Below are positions 1 through 22,431 of a DNA stretch of 64,000 bases, one piece after another. A model generated the notes under the pieces. That model made no database searches and was not told the DNA's origin. It saw only the letters and a list, made by a program, of their open reading frames with translations. The DNA is from Carnegiea gigantea. Its lineage: Eukaryota > Streptophyta > Magnoliopsida > Caryophyllales > Cactaceae. The stretch spans positions 1,182,501 through 1,246,500 of the forward strand of contig JAKOGI010000052.1 of assembly GCA_029747015.1 (NCBI GenBank), in the 5' to 3' direction. Position 1 is the stretch's first letter. The number at the start of each line of letters is the position of its first letter. The translations under genes and the position numbers were made by a program.

Positions 1-619
1 TACTTGTGTGTCTCTGTGTCTGTTTCAAAGTTTTATAAAGAAAGTGCACGTCTTGTTTTTTTTTTTTTGTTTTTCTTTTTTGTTTGATGTAAAGAAAGTG
101 CAAACATTTTGTAGAGAGTTAAAATGAGCTAGGAAGCACTTCAAAGGAATTTGATGAAAATTCTTAGAATTGAAAACGACTGGTCCTTATTTTTGTCGGT
201 CATTCTTCAATGTAGATATTGTATGTCTTTCAATCGATCAATGTATCATTTTTGTTTTTCAAAAGAGATGGAACTGTAAAGGGGTATTTATGTTTCTAAA
301 TTGTCCATACATATAATTTTGTGACAGTTCTATACAGTATCCTTACCCTTTATTTTATAAATTTTTAAAACAAACTAGTTTAAACAAGCCGTGTAGACAT
401 GGAATTACTTTTGAGTTTTAAAATTTTTTAATTCTTTTCTAAAAAGTTACTTATAATAATTATCAATGTGAATTATATCAACTATGTGAAAAAGTTAATA
501 ACTTATAAATAATATATTGAAACAACTTAATTAGCCAAAAAAGACATATATTGAAACAACTTATATCTTTTTTGTTATCAGAATTTCTCCTAGTTTTGAA
601 TATTGTAGTATGCTTTAAC

Positions 620-682
<63 letters not shown>

Positions 683-703
683 TATATACACACACACACA
701 CAC

Positions 704-769
<66 letters not shown>
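620..769. repeat. Compound (TA)n/(CA)n microsatellite
   Basis: Alternating blocks of TA and CA dinucleotides run for about 150 bases: TA, CA, mixed, CA, TA, CA, TA. Spurious His/Thr/Tyr-rich and Cys/Val-rich reading frames on both strands come only from the dinucleotides and are not genes. The block structure suggests repeated slippage with interrupting point changes. Confidence 0.97.
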
Positions 770-1782
770 CTTAGAACTTCATTTAAGGTATTCGCATTTT
801 ACTATGAAGTTTGAACGATTCATCGGCATGTACAACGTAATCTCATTCAGTAATGAAACTCTTCGTCACAGTCAGCAACAAAAAATACATTTCATCATTA
901 TGTTGTAACAATAAGGGTGATCCCAACCCCCCCCCCCCCCCCCCAAAAAAAAAAGTTGTAACGATGAGCTGGATTGATGATTTAAAAAATTGAGCTGTGA
1001 GCATCTTGCATCTTTGTTATAAATTATCTGGGATCATTTCTAATTTTCATTGCAAAATTTTGTCACAAATTACAACCCAAAAAAAAGATTTTGTCGCCGA
1101 TTTGAAATAGCAAATCAATTAATGGTTTAGTGATAAACCTTTTTTTCGTCACTAGCTCAAGGTAGCTGTTGAGAAAAATTGCTCTAATACCACTTGTTAA
1201 AGTTGGTATTCGAGCGATTCCTGACGAGTGTCTCTTCATGAAGTTGAACAAAGAGAACTTTCAGAGTACTTATGTTGAAACAATTTTGGATGGAATTTTG
1301 CATTTAACTTTGTGTTTCCGAATAATCATCTATTTGCATTGTTGCAATCTTTGGAAGTAGATGGTAGAAGTTAAATGGCAAATACATTTCTTAGTTATAA
1401 GGATTCATCTTCTACCACTTTATGTTTCTTTTTTTGGAGAAGGGGTAAAGGGTAATTACCCAATTTCATAAATTTTTTTAAAAAATACATTTCAGTATTA
1501 AATTGTATTGTGCAAAGTACAGGTCTATACTAGTAACTTTCTGAAGATTTTGTGTAAGATCTTTGAAATTTCAAACGTCTTCCGCAAATTGTGAAATCTC
1601 TTTCAAAATATATGAATCTTTTATTTTTTTGTTATCAGATAAGCTACTTCCTGATTGAATGGCTTGTACAAGCATATTGGTCTGATGCCTGCAGTGACTA
1701 GAGGATGGGAGGGAAGCACAGGGACTAAATGAGATCCAACGAAATCTCGTTAATTTTAAAAATTAAATAAATTGGATAAAAT

Positions 1783-2064
1783 ATGTTCAAAAATTATCTC
1801 AATTAAAAACTTGAACGGATGATTGAAGGTTTAAGAATAAGTTTATACTTTAATATGTACCCTCACATGAATGCTCTTTGGGCTTGGGAGTGTGGATATT
1901 GCAAGATCCCCACTGTCTTCCACAATAAATCAATATAAGGAATCACTGAGATTCGAGTTCGAGACTTATTAGTCAAAAAAACTCTTGTACTATGTTCAAA
2001 AATCATCTCAACCAAAAGTTTAAACTAATGGTTGAAGGTCCAAAAATAAGTTTATATTCTACCA
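1783..2064. repeat. Short direct-repeat element, about 75-bp ends
   Basis: Two related stretches of about 75 bases, at 1783-1857 and 1993-2064, share a start (ATGTTCAAAAAT-ATCTCAA), a centre (TTGAAGGT) and an end (AATAAGTTTATA). They are about 210 bases apart in the same orientation. This could be a tiny LTR-type element or a plain duplication; no primer-binding site is obvious between them. Confidence 0.4.
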
Positions 2065-2179
2065 AAATAATACAGTTGGCAAAGTTAGTCAACCGCACAA
2101 AATAATTATTTTCAGTACAGGCGCATAACTAGCAATATTTGTATCATAATCCTCGGAGCACATACCCCTAAGAACCACA

Positions 2180-2283
2180 ACAGTAAATATATATTAAAAA
2201 ATTAATATATTACAAATACACGCATAAAAATATATATACATATAGACGATGCGCATGCTCCGAGAACACATAAAAAATTGCTC
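2180..2283 (+). repeat. Diverged copy of about 100-bp palindrome-bearing element
   Basis: This is the most diverged of three dispersed copies (the others are at 12391-12494 and 16780-16882). Shared landmarks in order are an ATATTAAA-rich start, a TACAAATACAC motif, a run of TATATA, an ATAGA box, a short palindrome near GCGCATGCTC, and an AATT-rich end. Confidence 0.4.
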
Positions 2284-4299
2284 ATACTAGCCCCACTATT
2301 TTGTTAGTAATGTAATAATTGATTTTAAAAAATTAAAAAAAAAAACCAAAACCCAAGTTATTCATTGACCTTTCGATATTCTTACAATGTGATACTGGTA
2401 AAACATGTTTAACATGAACGTAGTGTCACATGAAAAAAAAATGTCTTACTTTAAAATTGTGTAGTCTTAGAATAAAAGTTTGTAACATAGATAATTTAAT
2501 ATGGATTCGTACTTCTCGATGCAAGTTGAATAGGTTGGTTTACGTATAATTTCTCATTATATGTCAATTAAGTTTTAGCATAGATGTCTATTTTTTTTTT
2601 TTTGGGGTCCCTTTTCTTTCATATCATTGTATTGTCATTTTACAATGCAACTCATCTAAATAAGAAAAGGAAAAAAAAGTCCTCGTGAATAGACTTGTCA
2701 ATTCGGTGGGAAGGTTAAATAGGGGTCCGGTATATTCGGATTCGGATAAAATATGGGTAGTGGGTATTTCAAGTTCGCGTAAAATATAAGCCGGTATATT
2801 TCGGTTTTATGAATTTTGGCTCGACCCAATGGGTTTGAAGCGATTTTTTAATGAGTTGTTTCTCTTTCGTTAAAATTTAAAACGTATGGCATTTATCACT
2901 TGAAATTGTCTGTATTTGATGAAAAAGTATTCTAATTATAATTTCCTAAAAGAATATTAAATTTTTTTTAGCTTTCCATTATGTAACATGAACGTCATAC
3001 ATGGGTGGGCAAACAGTTGAATCTGCTTTGGATTGGGTGCGATGGCCCATATAGCAAAATATGGTTAACAATGGGTCAGATCATTTATGGGTCAGCCAGT
3101 CTAAAGTATTTTAACGAGTCTGAGCAGTTCGGCCTACTCATAACCTTTTTAATAATTTGGTATTTTCGTTGACTAAGTTATAATGATCTAATCAGGTACA
3201 TTTTATAGCGGCCCGATCCTAACACGAACACAGGTTGACCCATTGTCTAACATTAACATTATAGTTTGAGATCGATTAAAAGTAGAAACCAGATGAAAGG
3301 GTACTGGAGAAGTACGAGATATTAGAATTATATTTTAATTGTAACATCAAAATTTTAGATTAATACAAAGCAATACTATTAAAAGTGTGATAAGACATAT
3401 TCATTTTATTAAAAATATAATGCATATTTTAAATATTTATATTATTCTAAATTGATTTCTTAAGAGTAGATAGCTATTTCACTCCATTTCATACTCATTT
3501 TTTAAGTTGTCCCATTTACAAGCTGCATATGACGTTATTTTGTAAGAATAATGTTGAGATAGAAAAGATACTATTGTTTAATTTGCGAAGGATCCGATAA
3601 TTATATAGCATCTCTCTAAACGATTCGATATAATGAATAACCATTATCATTAAGAGGGATAAATTAAAGAAAATTTAAAAAATAAGGTTATAATATTTGA
3701 GTCGAGCGTGCGGGTTTGGGTTTGGATTTGGGTTCAGATTGGTTTTACTCGCTAATTTGCGAGTTTTTAGATTCGGGCTGGAAAAATCATATTCAGAACC
3801 CAAAATTTTCTAACGGGTTCGAATCGGGTCAATTTTTGCGAGCTCCATTTGAGAGTGAAGATTTAGACTTAACTTCCATTAAAAAAAAAGATTTAAACTT
3901 AACATTAATTGCTTCATAATCATAATTAAAATTCACAGTGAAAATATTACCAGGAAAGAGTGTTTTTTTTTTTTTTTTTTTGAGGGGTGCCAAAGAGGGG
4001 CCAGGAAAGAGTATTTGATATGCCAAATATGATGACAAGAGCTTCCATGTGTACATCAACAGAAAATCTGGTACATATCGAATGCATGACGCCCAAGCTT
4101 CCCTTATTCCGTGAAGAAAACGAAAATGGATTAGAAAGAATCCCTTCCCCCCCCCCCCCCCCCCCCAAAAAAAAAAAACTCCCACACCTAACACGTGGTC
4201 ATTTCTTAACCTTCACGGGCCCACAGGGACTGGGGAGTTACCCGTCTCTAAACCCATTGAGGGTGGATCGCGTTCCAAGTTACGAGTTTGCCCCTAATT

Positions 4300-4560
4300 A
4301 TATGAACTATAAATATCCACTTACACACCTCAAAAGGGCAGATGAAATCAGCGAAACTTGGCCGTCCTAAAAGCACTGAGTGCTCAGAATCCCCTTTTCC
4401 AAAAAGCTATCACTTTTCACAAAAAATATCTAACCTTTGGTCATTTATTGTTGCTTTCTTGTCTCTTCCCCGGGACCTCATATTAACTTGACCGTCGAAG
4501 AGACGTTTCCTGAATCCCCATCGAGGGTAGCTTTTTTAGCAGGGTTGGCGCTCGCTAGAA
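4300..4560 (+). mobile_element. Probable LTR-retrotransposon LTR fragment
   Basis: A CTATAAATA promoter-like motif near 4308 is followed about 190 bases later by TTAACTTGACCGTCGAAG, a direct-repeat GGGTAGC/GCAGGGTTGG region and AG-rich text. The same arrangement (TATAAATAG, then TAACTTGACCGTCGGAG, then a TTTTTGGCAGG stretch) recurs at 46995-47330. From general knowledge this style of sequence is typical of plant Gypsy-type LTRs. No internal coding region is attached, so it is a solo or truncated LTR at best. Confidence 0.4.
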
Positions 4561-5074
4561 GGATTGTCTGACGCAGAGCCCCTATCATCACGTAAGCCAG
4601 CTGTTACCTCACGCCATCCTTGGAGAACAGTTTGTCCCGAAACACATCCTATATATGACATTCCTTTTAGGCTATGCTCTGGAATAATATTTAGCTTGCA
4701 CCCCAAAAAAAAGGAATAACATTTAACATATGCCTAAATTAAAACAATAATTGGCTTAGCGCTAAATAAAAGTAATTATAATTGGCTTAATATTAATTTT
4801 TCCTGGATTATAAGTTGGACTATCTTTTTTAGATATGCATTCCATCCAAATGTAACATTTTTGGCAGGATAGTTCTCTTGTTTTTGGTAAGCTGTTAGCA
4901 TTTTATTTTACTTTCTTCTTAAGAGTATTGCTTTTCATATTTTTATGTTTGAAAAATCATACATGTGTTTTTGTGTCAATTGCAATTTTTTAGCTAACAA
5001 AATAGTTAAATGGTTGCATGCATTTGTATCAATTATACGGCTAAATAAGTATATGTTAATAATTAAAGATTAAG

Positions 5075-5417
5075 GGGGTGTTTGTCAAATAGTTTTTTGA
5101 AGAGTTTTTTTGGTCAAAAACAGCTTTTTTGATCAAAATTAGCTGTTTGACCAGGTAAAAAAAACTAATTTGGGTGTTTGATGAAAGAGTTTTTTGGGTC
5201 CAAAAAGCTAATTTGAAAAAGCTAATTCCATGAGCTTTTTGGAAAAACCTTTTGAAGAATTAGCTTTTTGTCTCACAACTTTATCAGAAACAGTTAATTT
5301 TACCAAACAGTTTTTCAACAAACAGCTAATTCAAACAGCTAATACAAACAGCAACTCAAACAGCTAAGAGTTAACAACTAATACAAATAAATAACAGCTG
5401 TTTGCCAAATATGACCT
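5075..5417 (+). mobile_element. MITE-like element, family A copy 1
   Basis: This roughly 340-bp AT-rich block starts with GGTGTTTGTCAAATAG and ends with AACAGCTGTTTGCCAAATAT. It is full of AGCTAATT and AACAGCTAAT words. Copies with the same landmark order lie at 24238-24544 and 61317-61674. Ends are imperfectly inverted (TTTG-AAA-CAG type). It carries no coding capacity and looks like a non-autonomous DNA transposon family. Confidence 0.6.
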
Positions 5418-5735
5418 AAATATTTACCATTTATGAGGACTTGGCCTAGTTGTTAAGATTGCGGCTCTAAGTATCATGTGTTTCATGCTTGATTCACTCG
5501 TCCCATTGTATTATAATTACTTGTATTGCCCCTTTTTTTAGCTCCAATGAACACGAAAAGAAAAACAAACAATTGAACGGTCTGATTATAGACTTTATTT
5601 TTCTTAATAATCACGATCACTGTAACCAATTAAAATCGAATTTATTCAATCATGTCAGATACAAATTGTTATTGATTCCCACAATCTTTTTAGCCCTCTT
5701 GGCATCACTTTGCAATTCCCAACCCAAACGCCCCC

Positions 5736-5744
5736 TATAAAAAG
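5736..5744 (+). promoter_or_regulatory. TATA box of the beta-glucosidase gene
   Basis: TATAAAAAG lies 79 bases before the chosen start codon at 5815. That spacing leaves room for a short leader of about 40-50 bases. It also makes the upstream in-frame ATG-like positions (before 5740) unlikely starts. Confidence 0.6.
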
Positions 5745-5814
5745 GTCACGCGAGGTGAGGAGCTTGCAATGCAAGTACGATCACTTTACTTTTGTCACCC
5801 ACAAAATCAAAACG

Positions 5815-16167
<10,353 letters not shown>

Positions 16168-18173
16168 ACACCTCTGATCGTGCTGCTTTCCTGTTTATGT
16201 AACCATGAACTAGACAATCTAATAGCCAAGTATAGTCAGGAACTGACACATATATGTACACCTAGAAGAAGAAAAACGACAAATACGTAAAGGCATCCTG
16301 ATATACGATATATCGAAAGTTATAGCAGCAGCTTTGGAGCATATGTAACAAAACATACTTTGTTAATCGTAACATGGATTAGCCCAAACCAAAAAAGTGA
16401 TCTATCGTAATGTCTATGGCATGTTTTATGATGGGATCCACAGTAGGCGGTGATGCTGACAGTGTTAATCATCAGCAAAATGTCATGGAATTGAGCACGG
16501 TCAAATATTGCTTCAGAGGTATAAGATAGAACGTGACACTGAGTCCTACAGAACACTGAGCAGGGCCTAACCGGCCAACTTACACCGAAAGTGTACATGA
16601 ACAACCTATTTGAGCTAAGACTAACACAAAATGGGCTGATTTGATTTCAAGACACTTGATATGTTAACCAGTGAATAGACATATACAAGATAGGGGTCTG
16701 CTAGACCACCAGCAAACTGATTCTCCAAAAAAAGAGGAGATATCCCGCACAAAGATATATAACTCAAGGAAAAGCAAGCAACTATACATTAAATTATAAA
16801 ATATATGACAAATACACCCCAAAAATATATATAAAATAGATATGGGAGTACGTGCTCCCGGGTGTACATAATAATTTGCCGCTTACTTACTTGTGACAGC
16901 GTACATAAGAGATCTAAGGGTCTGTTTTGTTGGCAAAAAAATGTGTGAAGTAAGTCGGACTCCAGAGAAAGCAGGTTTTCCCACCGTTATGTGGCGAACA
17001 AGCAGCGAACGCATAAGTATTCAGTGAGAAGTTAAACCTCCTTTAGTGCAACATTTTGCACAAAATGGAAGCCTCTGCATGAGAGCTGCATGTACTCTAA
17101 TTTATCAGATGTTGGGACTTCCAGACCTGCAAACCATACTAGGCATGAAGTAGAAGCTCCCTTAAAGAATAGAGAGAATCACAGAACTTCATATTTTCTT
17201 CGCTTTTAGCAAAAAATCAATAGATGATCCACTTTTCTCTGATTAATGCCCTAAAATGTTAATGTTACCCATAACTTTGCATTTATACCTCATATGAAAG
17301 TTTAAACAGAATACAAAGCATTTGGCACAAGAAGTGAATAGTTTTCTCCCTGCTCCACTAATCCTTCCTAATTTTTATCTAAACTCTCAAGTAATGTTTA
17401 GTAAAATATTACAAACTTTGTCAAGAAACCTACTCCATTGTACTACAACATTCCGGCCAATTTCAAATAGCTAAATGGCATCCGAACCACACAAAAGAAA
17501 GAGGGAATGAAAATCCGAGTTACATGATGTAATTATGTAAAAGACACTATGTTACAGAACAATTGTCCCACATAGCCAAATCAAAGAAAAAACATAGTTG
17601 CATAAACTTTGTAGAATGTAACGCAGAAGTTTTTGAGCATGTCTCTTCAAGGACATCTAATAGTCAATAGGTCAAACTTTGGCCATAAATTTGGGGTTGA
17701 CGACTTGAAACTTGCACATACCTATATTATAGACCCAGATGATGTGGTGCAATGGGGAAAAGAGAAAATATATTTGCACTTCAAAGATTACATTGAACGT
17801 ATACTGATTTATTGTGATTGGCTGATTTTAATTTTCATCATCAGAATCCCACTATTTTGACAATTTTCATTTATTTGGGTATCTATAACCCCCCCCCCCA
17901 AAAAAAAAACCCCATTTTAGACCCATATTCAACACCAAACAGCCAATATGTGACACTTAAACCAAGTTTCGAGCAACGTAATCATATGACACCAAGTACA
18001 ATTAAAAGTCTCCAAATTCAAGCAATAAATTAGCACTTAAAAGTTATAGTTTTCAACAAAATGTCCCATTAAAGTCTTGAATGTATTACAACTTAAAGCA
18101 ACTAAAAAATGATACAAGTTCAAGCAACAAATTAGAACTTTAGATAAACGATTACGAGTCCTATATATGATGG
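16168..18173. other. Intergenic spacer downstream of the beta-glucosidase
   Basis: The first few hundred bases are presumably the 3' untranslated region; no clear polyadenylation signal was picked out. One palindrome-bearing repeat (16780-16882) and a C-run/A-run junction (about 17890-17909) are visible. Open frames here are short and match nothing I recognise. Confidence 0.6.
16780..16882 (+). repeat. Second copy of the palindrome-bearing element
   Basis: Nearly colinear with 12391-12494: ATATATGACAAATACACCCC, A-run, TATATATAAAATAGATATG, near-palindrome GGGAGTACGTGCTCCC at 16844-16859, then AATAATTTGCCG. The palindrome arms changed in a partly compensated way (GAGAG/CTCTC became GGGAG/CTCCC). 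Confidence 0.65.
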
Positions 18174-18597
18174 TGATATAGGACTTTGGAAGAGCCCATC
18201 CCAAAAGCTAGCTCAAGGGTTGAGAGAACCCAAAGCCTATATAAACTCCACATTAACCCCCCCATATGATCGATGTGGGACTCAAGTCCCATACCTTGCA
18301 ATTGGACTGTAACAATCCACTACGCTCCGCAGCCCAGGCACTCGCGGGCTGGCTGTGCACTAGAACCTTCTAGGCCTGGGTGAACACTGCAATACCGGTA
18401 TCACCACCCAAGGTGCGAGGACACAGAGACATGGAGTTGACTCTGATACCAATTGTTACAGACCAAATAGGGAAACTCATTCTAAAAGACTAGCCTATTA
18501 GGTGAGATAGTCCATTTGATCTATAAACCCCTCATCAGTTGCCCATACAACCGATGTGGGACAAGTCCCATACCTTACAATTGGTCCAATCCATAAT
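18174..18597 (-). mobile_element. TRIM: miniature LTR retrotransposon with primer-binding site
   Basis: On the minus strand a 5' LTR (about 18597-18454) ends in TGTAACA. Two bases later comes TGGTATCAGAGTC (18451-18439), which matches the usual initiator-Met-tRNA primer-binding site of plant LTR elements (TGGTATCAGAGC). A roughly 145-base non-coding interior follows. A purine-leaning GGAGCGTAGTGGA precedes the 3' LTR, which starts TGTTACAGTCCAATTG at 18314 and ends near 18174. The two LTRs share CCAATTG-AAGGTATGGGAC, CCCACATCG, GTTTATA and GCTAG-TTTT blocks but have diverged. At about 424 bases with no genes it fits the TRIM class. It lies 360 bases upstream of the deaminase start and transcribes away from it. 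Confidence 0.75.
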
Positions 18598-18957
18598 AGA
18601 TGGATATTGATAAAACGCGTATGAAATAGGTATGTGGCCGATGAGACTTATACTTATACCTATATGACTATACTCGTATCAGTTTTGGCAATCCTAACCC
18701 ATATCCAGTTTTTATTTTTATTTTCAACACTACCTACTTGTATGAATTTTGCAAGTTTTAAATGCAGATAAGTTTGTTTGCCGGCCCTAAACCAGTCCAT
18801 GATCCGAGCAATCCAACTCTTCTCAAACTAGCCCGGCATGAAGCTGTGAAGCCCACCACTCCTGCTTTTTGGGCAGTCTAGTCGTGAGTTGACATAATGG
18901 GATTGCAGACCAACACCGTCAGTTGGTCACTTCAGAACAGAAAAATCAGAGAATCAC

Positions 18958-21900
18958 ATGTCTATGGAGATTGGCTCGTGGGTTTCCATGCCAAAGGTGG
19001 AGCTTCATGCCCACCTTAACGGTTCAGCCAGGAGCTCCACTTTACTGTATCACCTCTCTTCCCTCTCTGTTTTTGCTTCTAATTCTATTTTTGTGGACAA
19101 ATTGCTAGTGCCCAGATTAAGTTTGCACCATTTTCTCATGTGGGTTTGGATGAATTTTGATTTAGTTGGCTAAGTTATGGTTATCATGATTTAGAGATTT
19201 GGGTGAAAAGGGTACCATTGTTTTCTCTAATTTTGTAGAGAATTGCTTGTGTTGAGATAGAATGCAACTATGCATCATTTTCCCATGGGGGTTTGGATGA
19301 ATTCTGATTTCACACAGCTAATTTAGGGCTATCATGTTGAATTTCAGAGAGCTCCCTCGAGGTTTGGTGTGAAAAGGGCATCACTGTTTTCTTTGATTTT
19401 GTAGAGAATTGCTAGTGTGTAGATCTAGTAGTGAATTTTGATTTCACACAGCTAATTTAGGGTTATCATGTTGAATTTCAGAGAGCTTGCTAGAGGTTTG
19501 GGTGAAAAGGGCGTCATTGTTTTCTCTGATGTTGAACATGTTATCCTTAAAGGCATGTTTTGCCCCTTCTGCCTTCTTGACCTATTTAGTCTGTAAATTT
19601 GCATGAAAATTGAGGTCGCTGTACTCTTTCCCTTAATTTGTAATTGTGTTTGCAGATGATCGATCACTGACTGAAGTCTTCAAATTGTTTGATTTGATTC
19701 ATGTTCTTACAACTGATCATGCTACTGTCACTAGAATTACCAAAGAAGTATGATGGGTTTTCTTTCTCATTATGAAATTGGTCCTTGAAGTTTCGATTTC
19801 AAGGATTGGTAATGAAATTCTCTTCTTTGTTGCTGTTTGTTTTTGGGCTTCTGAAAGTAAGGTTGTTGAAGATTTTGCTGCTGAGAATGTTGTCTATTTG
19901 GAGCTAAGAACTACTCCAAAGGTACTAGATGGATCTAGTTTACGTTTTTGCTTGAGTTAGACTGTTCAATGTGTGAATTTTGGATTAGTTAAAGCCGGGT
20001 TATAAGTCATTTGCTGCATTTGTTCACGAGTGCAGAGGAATGACTCCAAATGTATGACAAAACACTCTTACATGGAAGCCGTCATTGAGGGTTTAAGAAG
20101 AGTTGATGCTGTTGACGTTAATTTTACTTCAACTAACAATGGTGTTGGGAGGACGGTGAAGTCGTCTCTTATGAGTGATACTCATACCTATAATGGATTA
20201 CCGAGGAAGAAGATATATATTAGACTTCTGCTCAGCATTGATAGAAGAGAGACCCTCGAAGCTGCCATGGAAACTGTAAGAATCGTACTGTACTAGCTAT
20301 TATTGGCGTGTTTAACCCCAAACCAAACTGATGAAAAACTTTGTTCTAGTTTTGTATTTTGAATTGCTCATTGCCTTCAGCTAGCCATGGAAAGTTAATG
20401 ATACTCACGTATGATAGGTTAAGCTCGCATTGGAGTTGAAGGATGTAGGGGTGGTTGGTATTGATCTATCTGGACATCCAAAAGTGGGAGATTGGTATCT
20501 CCTTGCTAGTAATCTTTGTCATAGATAATCACTATGTTTTATTCTGTAAGAAGGTTATAACTATGCATATGATTGCAATCTTTTGCAGGACAACATTTTT
20601 GCCAGCTTTGAAGTTTGCCCGAGACCAAGGTCTTCGTGTCACGCTACATTGTGGAGAGGTATGTCTTGTGGTGCTTCTCTTGGAACACCAGTAAATTTTC
20701 CCCTTCTCTTGCTGACTTTAATTGCTCTGACTAGCGTGTCTATAAACTTAGTGCTATCTAGGTACCTAATCAGGAGGAAATACATGCAATGCTGGACTTT
20801 CTTCCTGAGAGGATCGGTCATGCTTGTTGCCTGGAAGAGGATGCATGGAGAAAATTGAAAATGTCTAAGATTCCAGTATGTGCCATTGCTAATACATCAT
20901 CTAATACCATTGTGTGGCAAACTTCTATTACTTTGTCTGCAGCTATCATAGGTGGTTTACTGGAGTCCTGTAATTCTTATGTCGGTGTCAGTGTGACCAG
21001 TTTCACTTTCCATGGCGATGAGAGAATACCTTTGATCAACTTTTTTGCTGTGGACTACACTGACTTCAGTAAAATATGCCATTAAAGCACCTTCTGTTTT
21101 GATGCTATTTCCAGTTGCATGATCTTGATGTTTTTAAAGCTAGGAATCCTTTGGAGCTGTGTTGGTTGGTCTCACATTGACTGGTGCAAATACGGCAGCT
21201 TATCACTCTATGACTAATCAGTTCAGTAGCTAATGTCGCCTCCTTAGCTAGGTTGATAGCCTTTCTATCTTATTTTGATGCTTCGATTAAGCTCAAGTAG
21301 CCTTATGGATAATCGACACCTCATTCTAGGCTGAAGACATGTAAGAGTGTCAAAAACAATGGTGGCTAGTGGGACTTCTGGACACTTGCCTTGGTTTATG
21401 CTTGTAGCCGACTCTAAGTAGAAAAGCCTTCCTGTGCTCACTATTTGTTCGTGCTTGTTTATCTGAAAGGCCATCATAGAATGAGATGAAGTTTGGTTTT
21501 GTTCATGCTTTTGGATATTTTCATTTCTAATCAGGGAATTTACATCTACTTGCTGTGGATGTCTGATGTGCATACACAACACTGGTGCATATTTGCTGAA
21601 CTACTAGCAATGACGAGGTTACATTTTGCAGGTTGAGATTTGCTTGACATCGAACATCCGAACCAACACGATTTCTTCTGTTGATGTTCATCATTTTGGT
21701 TTGGTTCCTCCCTGGATTTATGATCTTCAGTATTCCCCCCCCCCAAAACAACCAAAAAAAAAAAAAAAGAAAGAAGAAAAACATGAGTCATGTTTCAGCT
21801 ACACTGATTATATGATACGAAGTCTTGAAAATTAATCAATGATCTCTCATTTATTATTATTTGTTTATCTGACAGCTGATCTATACCGTGATAAGCATCC

Positions 21901-22208
21901 GCTAATTCTCTGCACTGATGACATGGGGGTCTTCTCCACCACTTTATCCAAGGAATACGCTATTGCTGCTGCCACGTTTGGTACGTGACCTGTTCTTTGT
22001 CACTGAAAACCTTAAATCGAACGAGATCATCATATTCGTATTGACTATCTCTTTCAACTGCTTATTTCTGTTTTCGGCCAAAGATCTAGGGAAGAAGGAA
22101 ATATTCGAGCTGGCAAGGAACGCGGTGGAATTTTCATTTGCAGAAGAAGATGTTGTGCAAGAATTGAGAGATTTCTTCAATATGAAACGAGACGAGTATG
22201 GCTTATAA
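18958..22208 (+). CDS. N6-methyl-AMP deaminase (adenosine deaminase-like, MAPDA/ADAL), 11 exons, 369 aa
   Basis: Zinc hydrolase of the adenosine/AMP deaminase superfamily. Plant members of this branch (Arabidopsis At4g04880) deaminate N6-methyl-AMP to IMP, clearing modified nucleotides from RNA turnover in the cytosol. Exons: 18958-19046, 19482-19552, 19656-19747, 19862-19921, 20036-20275, 20418-20494, 20589-20658, 20762-20875, 21632-21698, 21876-21980, 22084-22208. They total 1110 bases with the frame closed. Metal ligands are visible: His17 and His19 in VELHAHLNGS, His230 with catalytic Glu233 in LHCGE, and Asp308-Asp309 in LCTDDMG. GVVGIDLSG and RIGHACCLEE are further family motifs. No signal peptide is seen. 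Intron 2 uses a GC donor, and intron 1 holds two decayed copies of exon 2. ATG 18958 is chosen; a second ATG two codons on would serve equally. Confidence 0.93.
19128..19432 (+). pseudogene. Two decayed tandem copies of deaminase exon 2 in intron 1
   Basis: The end of intron 1 plus the start of exon 2 is present three times. The working copy begins at 19482. An older copy around 19349 keeps a TTCAG acceptor and AGAGCTCCCTCGAGGTTTGG but meets a TGA in the exon frame. A still older one around 19190 keeps GGGTGAAAAGGGTACCATTG. All share CATTGTTTTCTCT-A/GAT text and upstream GGTTTGGATGAATT / GATTT / CTAATTTAGGG-TATCATG. The two extra copies end in AGAGAATTGCT-GTGT instead of continuing as exon, so they cannot substitute for exon 2. 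Confidence 0.85.
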
Positions 22209-22385
22209 AGATCGATATGTTCGAACTTCCAACTGAGTGACCCATGCATTGTTTTGTAAGTTTTTTGGGGCAAAATTCCATGTTGTGTAAGTTTTAACCA
22301 GTCAGTTAGTTTTACTCTATAATTGATGAATTATGGAGTGGTTTAGCTCTAATAAGAGGTATGATTATTGGTAGCTCTTTTTTTT

Positions 22386-22396
22386 GAATAATAATA

Positions 22397-22431
<35 letters not shown>
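22386..22431. repeat. (ATT)n microsatellite
   Basis: About fifteen ATA/ATT trinucleotides follow a short T-run, just downstream of the deaminase gene. Confidence 0.95.

Larger units (their letters stand above)
1..5735. other. Gene-free AT-rich spacer with repeats
   Basis: No coding region is supported here. The visible open frames are short and sit on microsatellites or homopolymers. The stretch holds a TA/CA microsatellite, C-run/A-run junctions near 929-955 and 4147-4178, a direct repeat at 1783-2064, an LTR-like fragment near 4300-4560 and a MITE-like element at 5075-5417, each listed separately. The rest is unannotated AT-rich DNA. Confidence 0.75.

Noticed and set aside
478..814. Frames of alternating His/Thr/Tyr or Cys/Val across the microsatellite
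   Set aside because: Pure product of CA/TA dinucleotides.
1176..1215. TGGTATTAGAGC-like primer-binding site on the minus strand near 1190
   Set aside because: One change from the consensus and no flanking LTR pair found; a second similar string on the other strand suggests coincidence.
3829..4370. Frames with poly-Gly, poly-Lys or poly-Pro near 4150
   Set aside because: They are created by the C-run/A-run junction and an adjacent T-run; no family motif on either side.
17633..17860. 75-codon + frame between the beta-glucosidase and the TRIM
   Set aside because: No recognised motif, no splice context, and its extension is low-complexity.
18271..18590. Possible Cassandra-type element carrying 5S rRNA
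   Set aside because: No 5S internal promoter or 5S-like sequence is visible in the LTRs; the generic TRIM call fits better.
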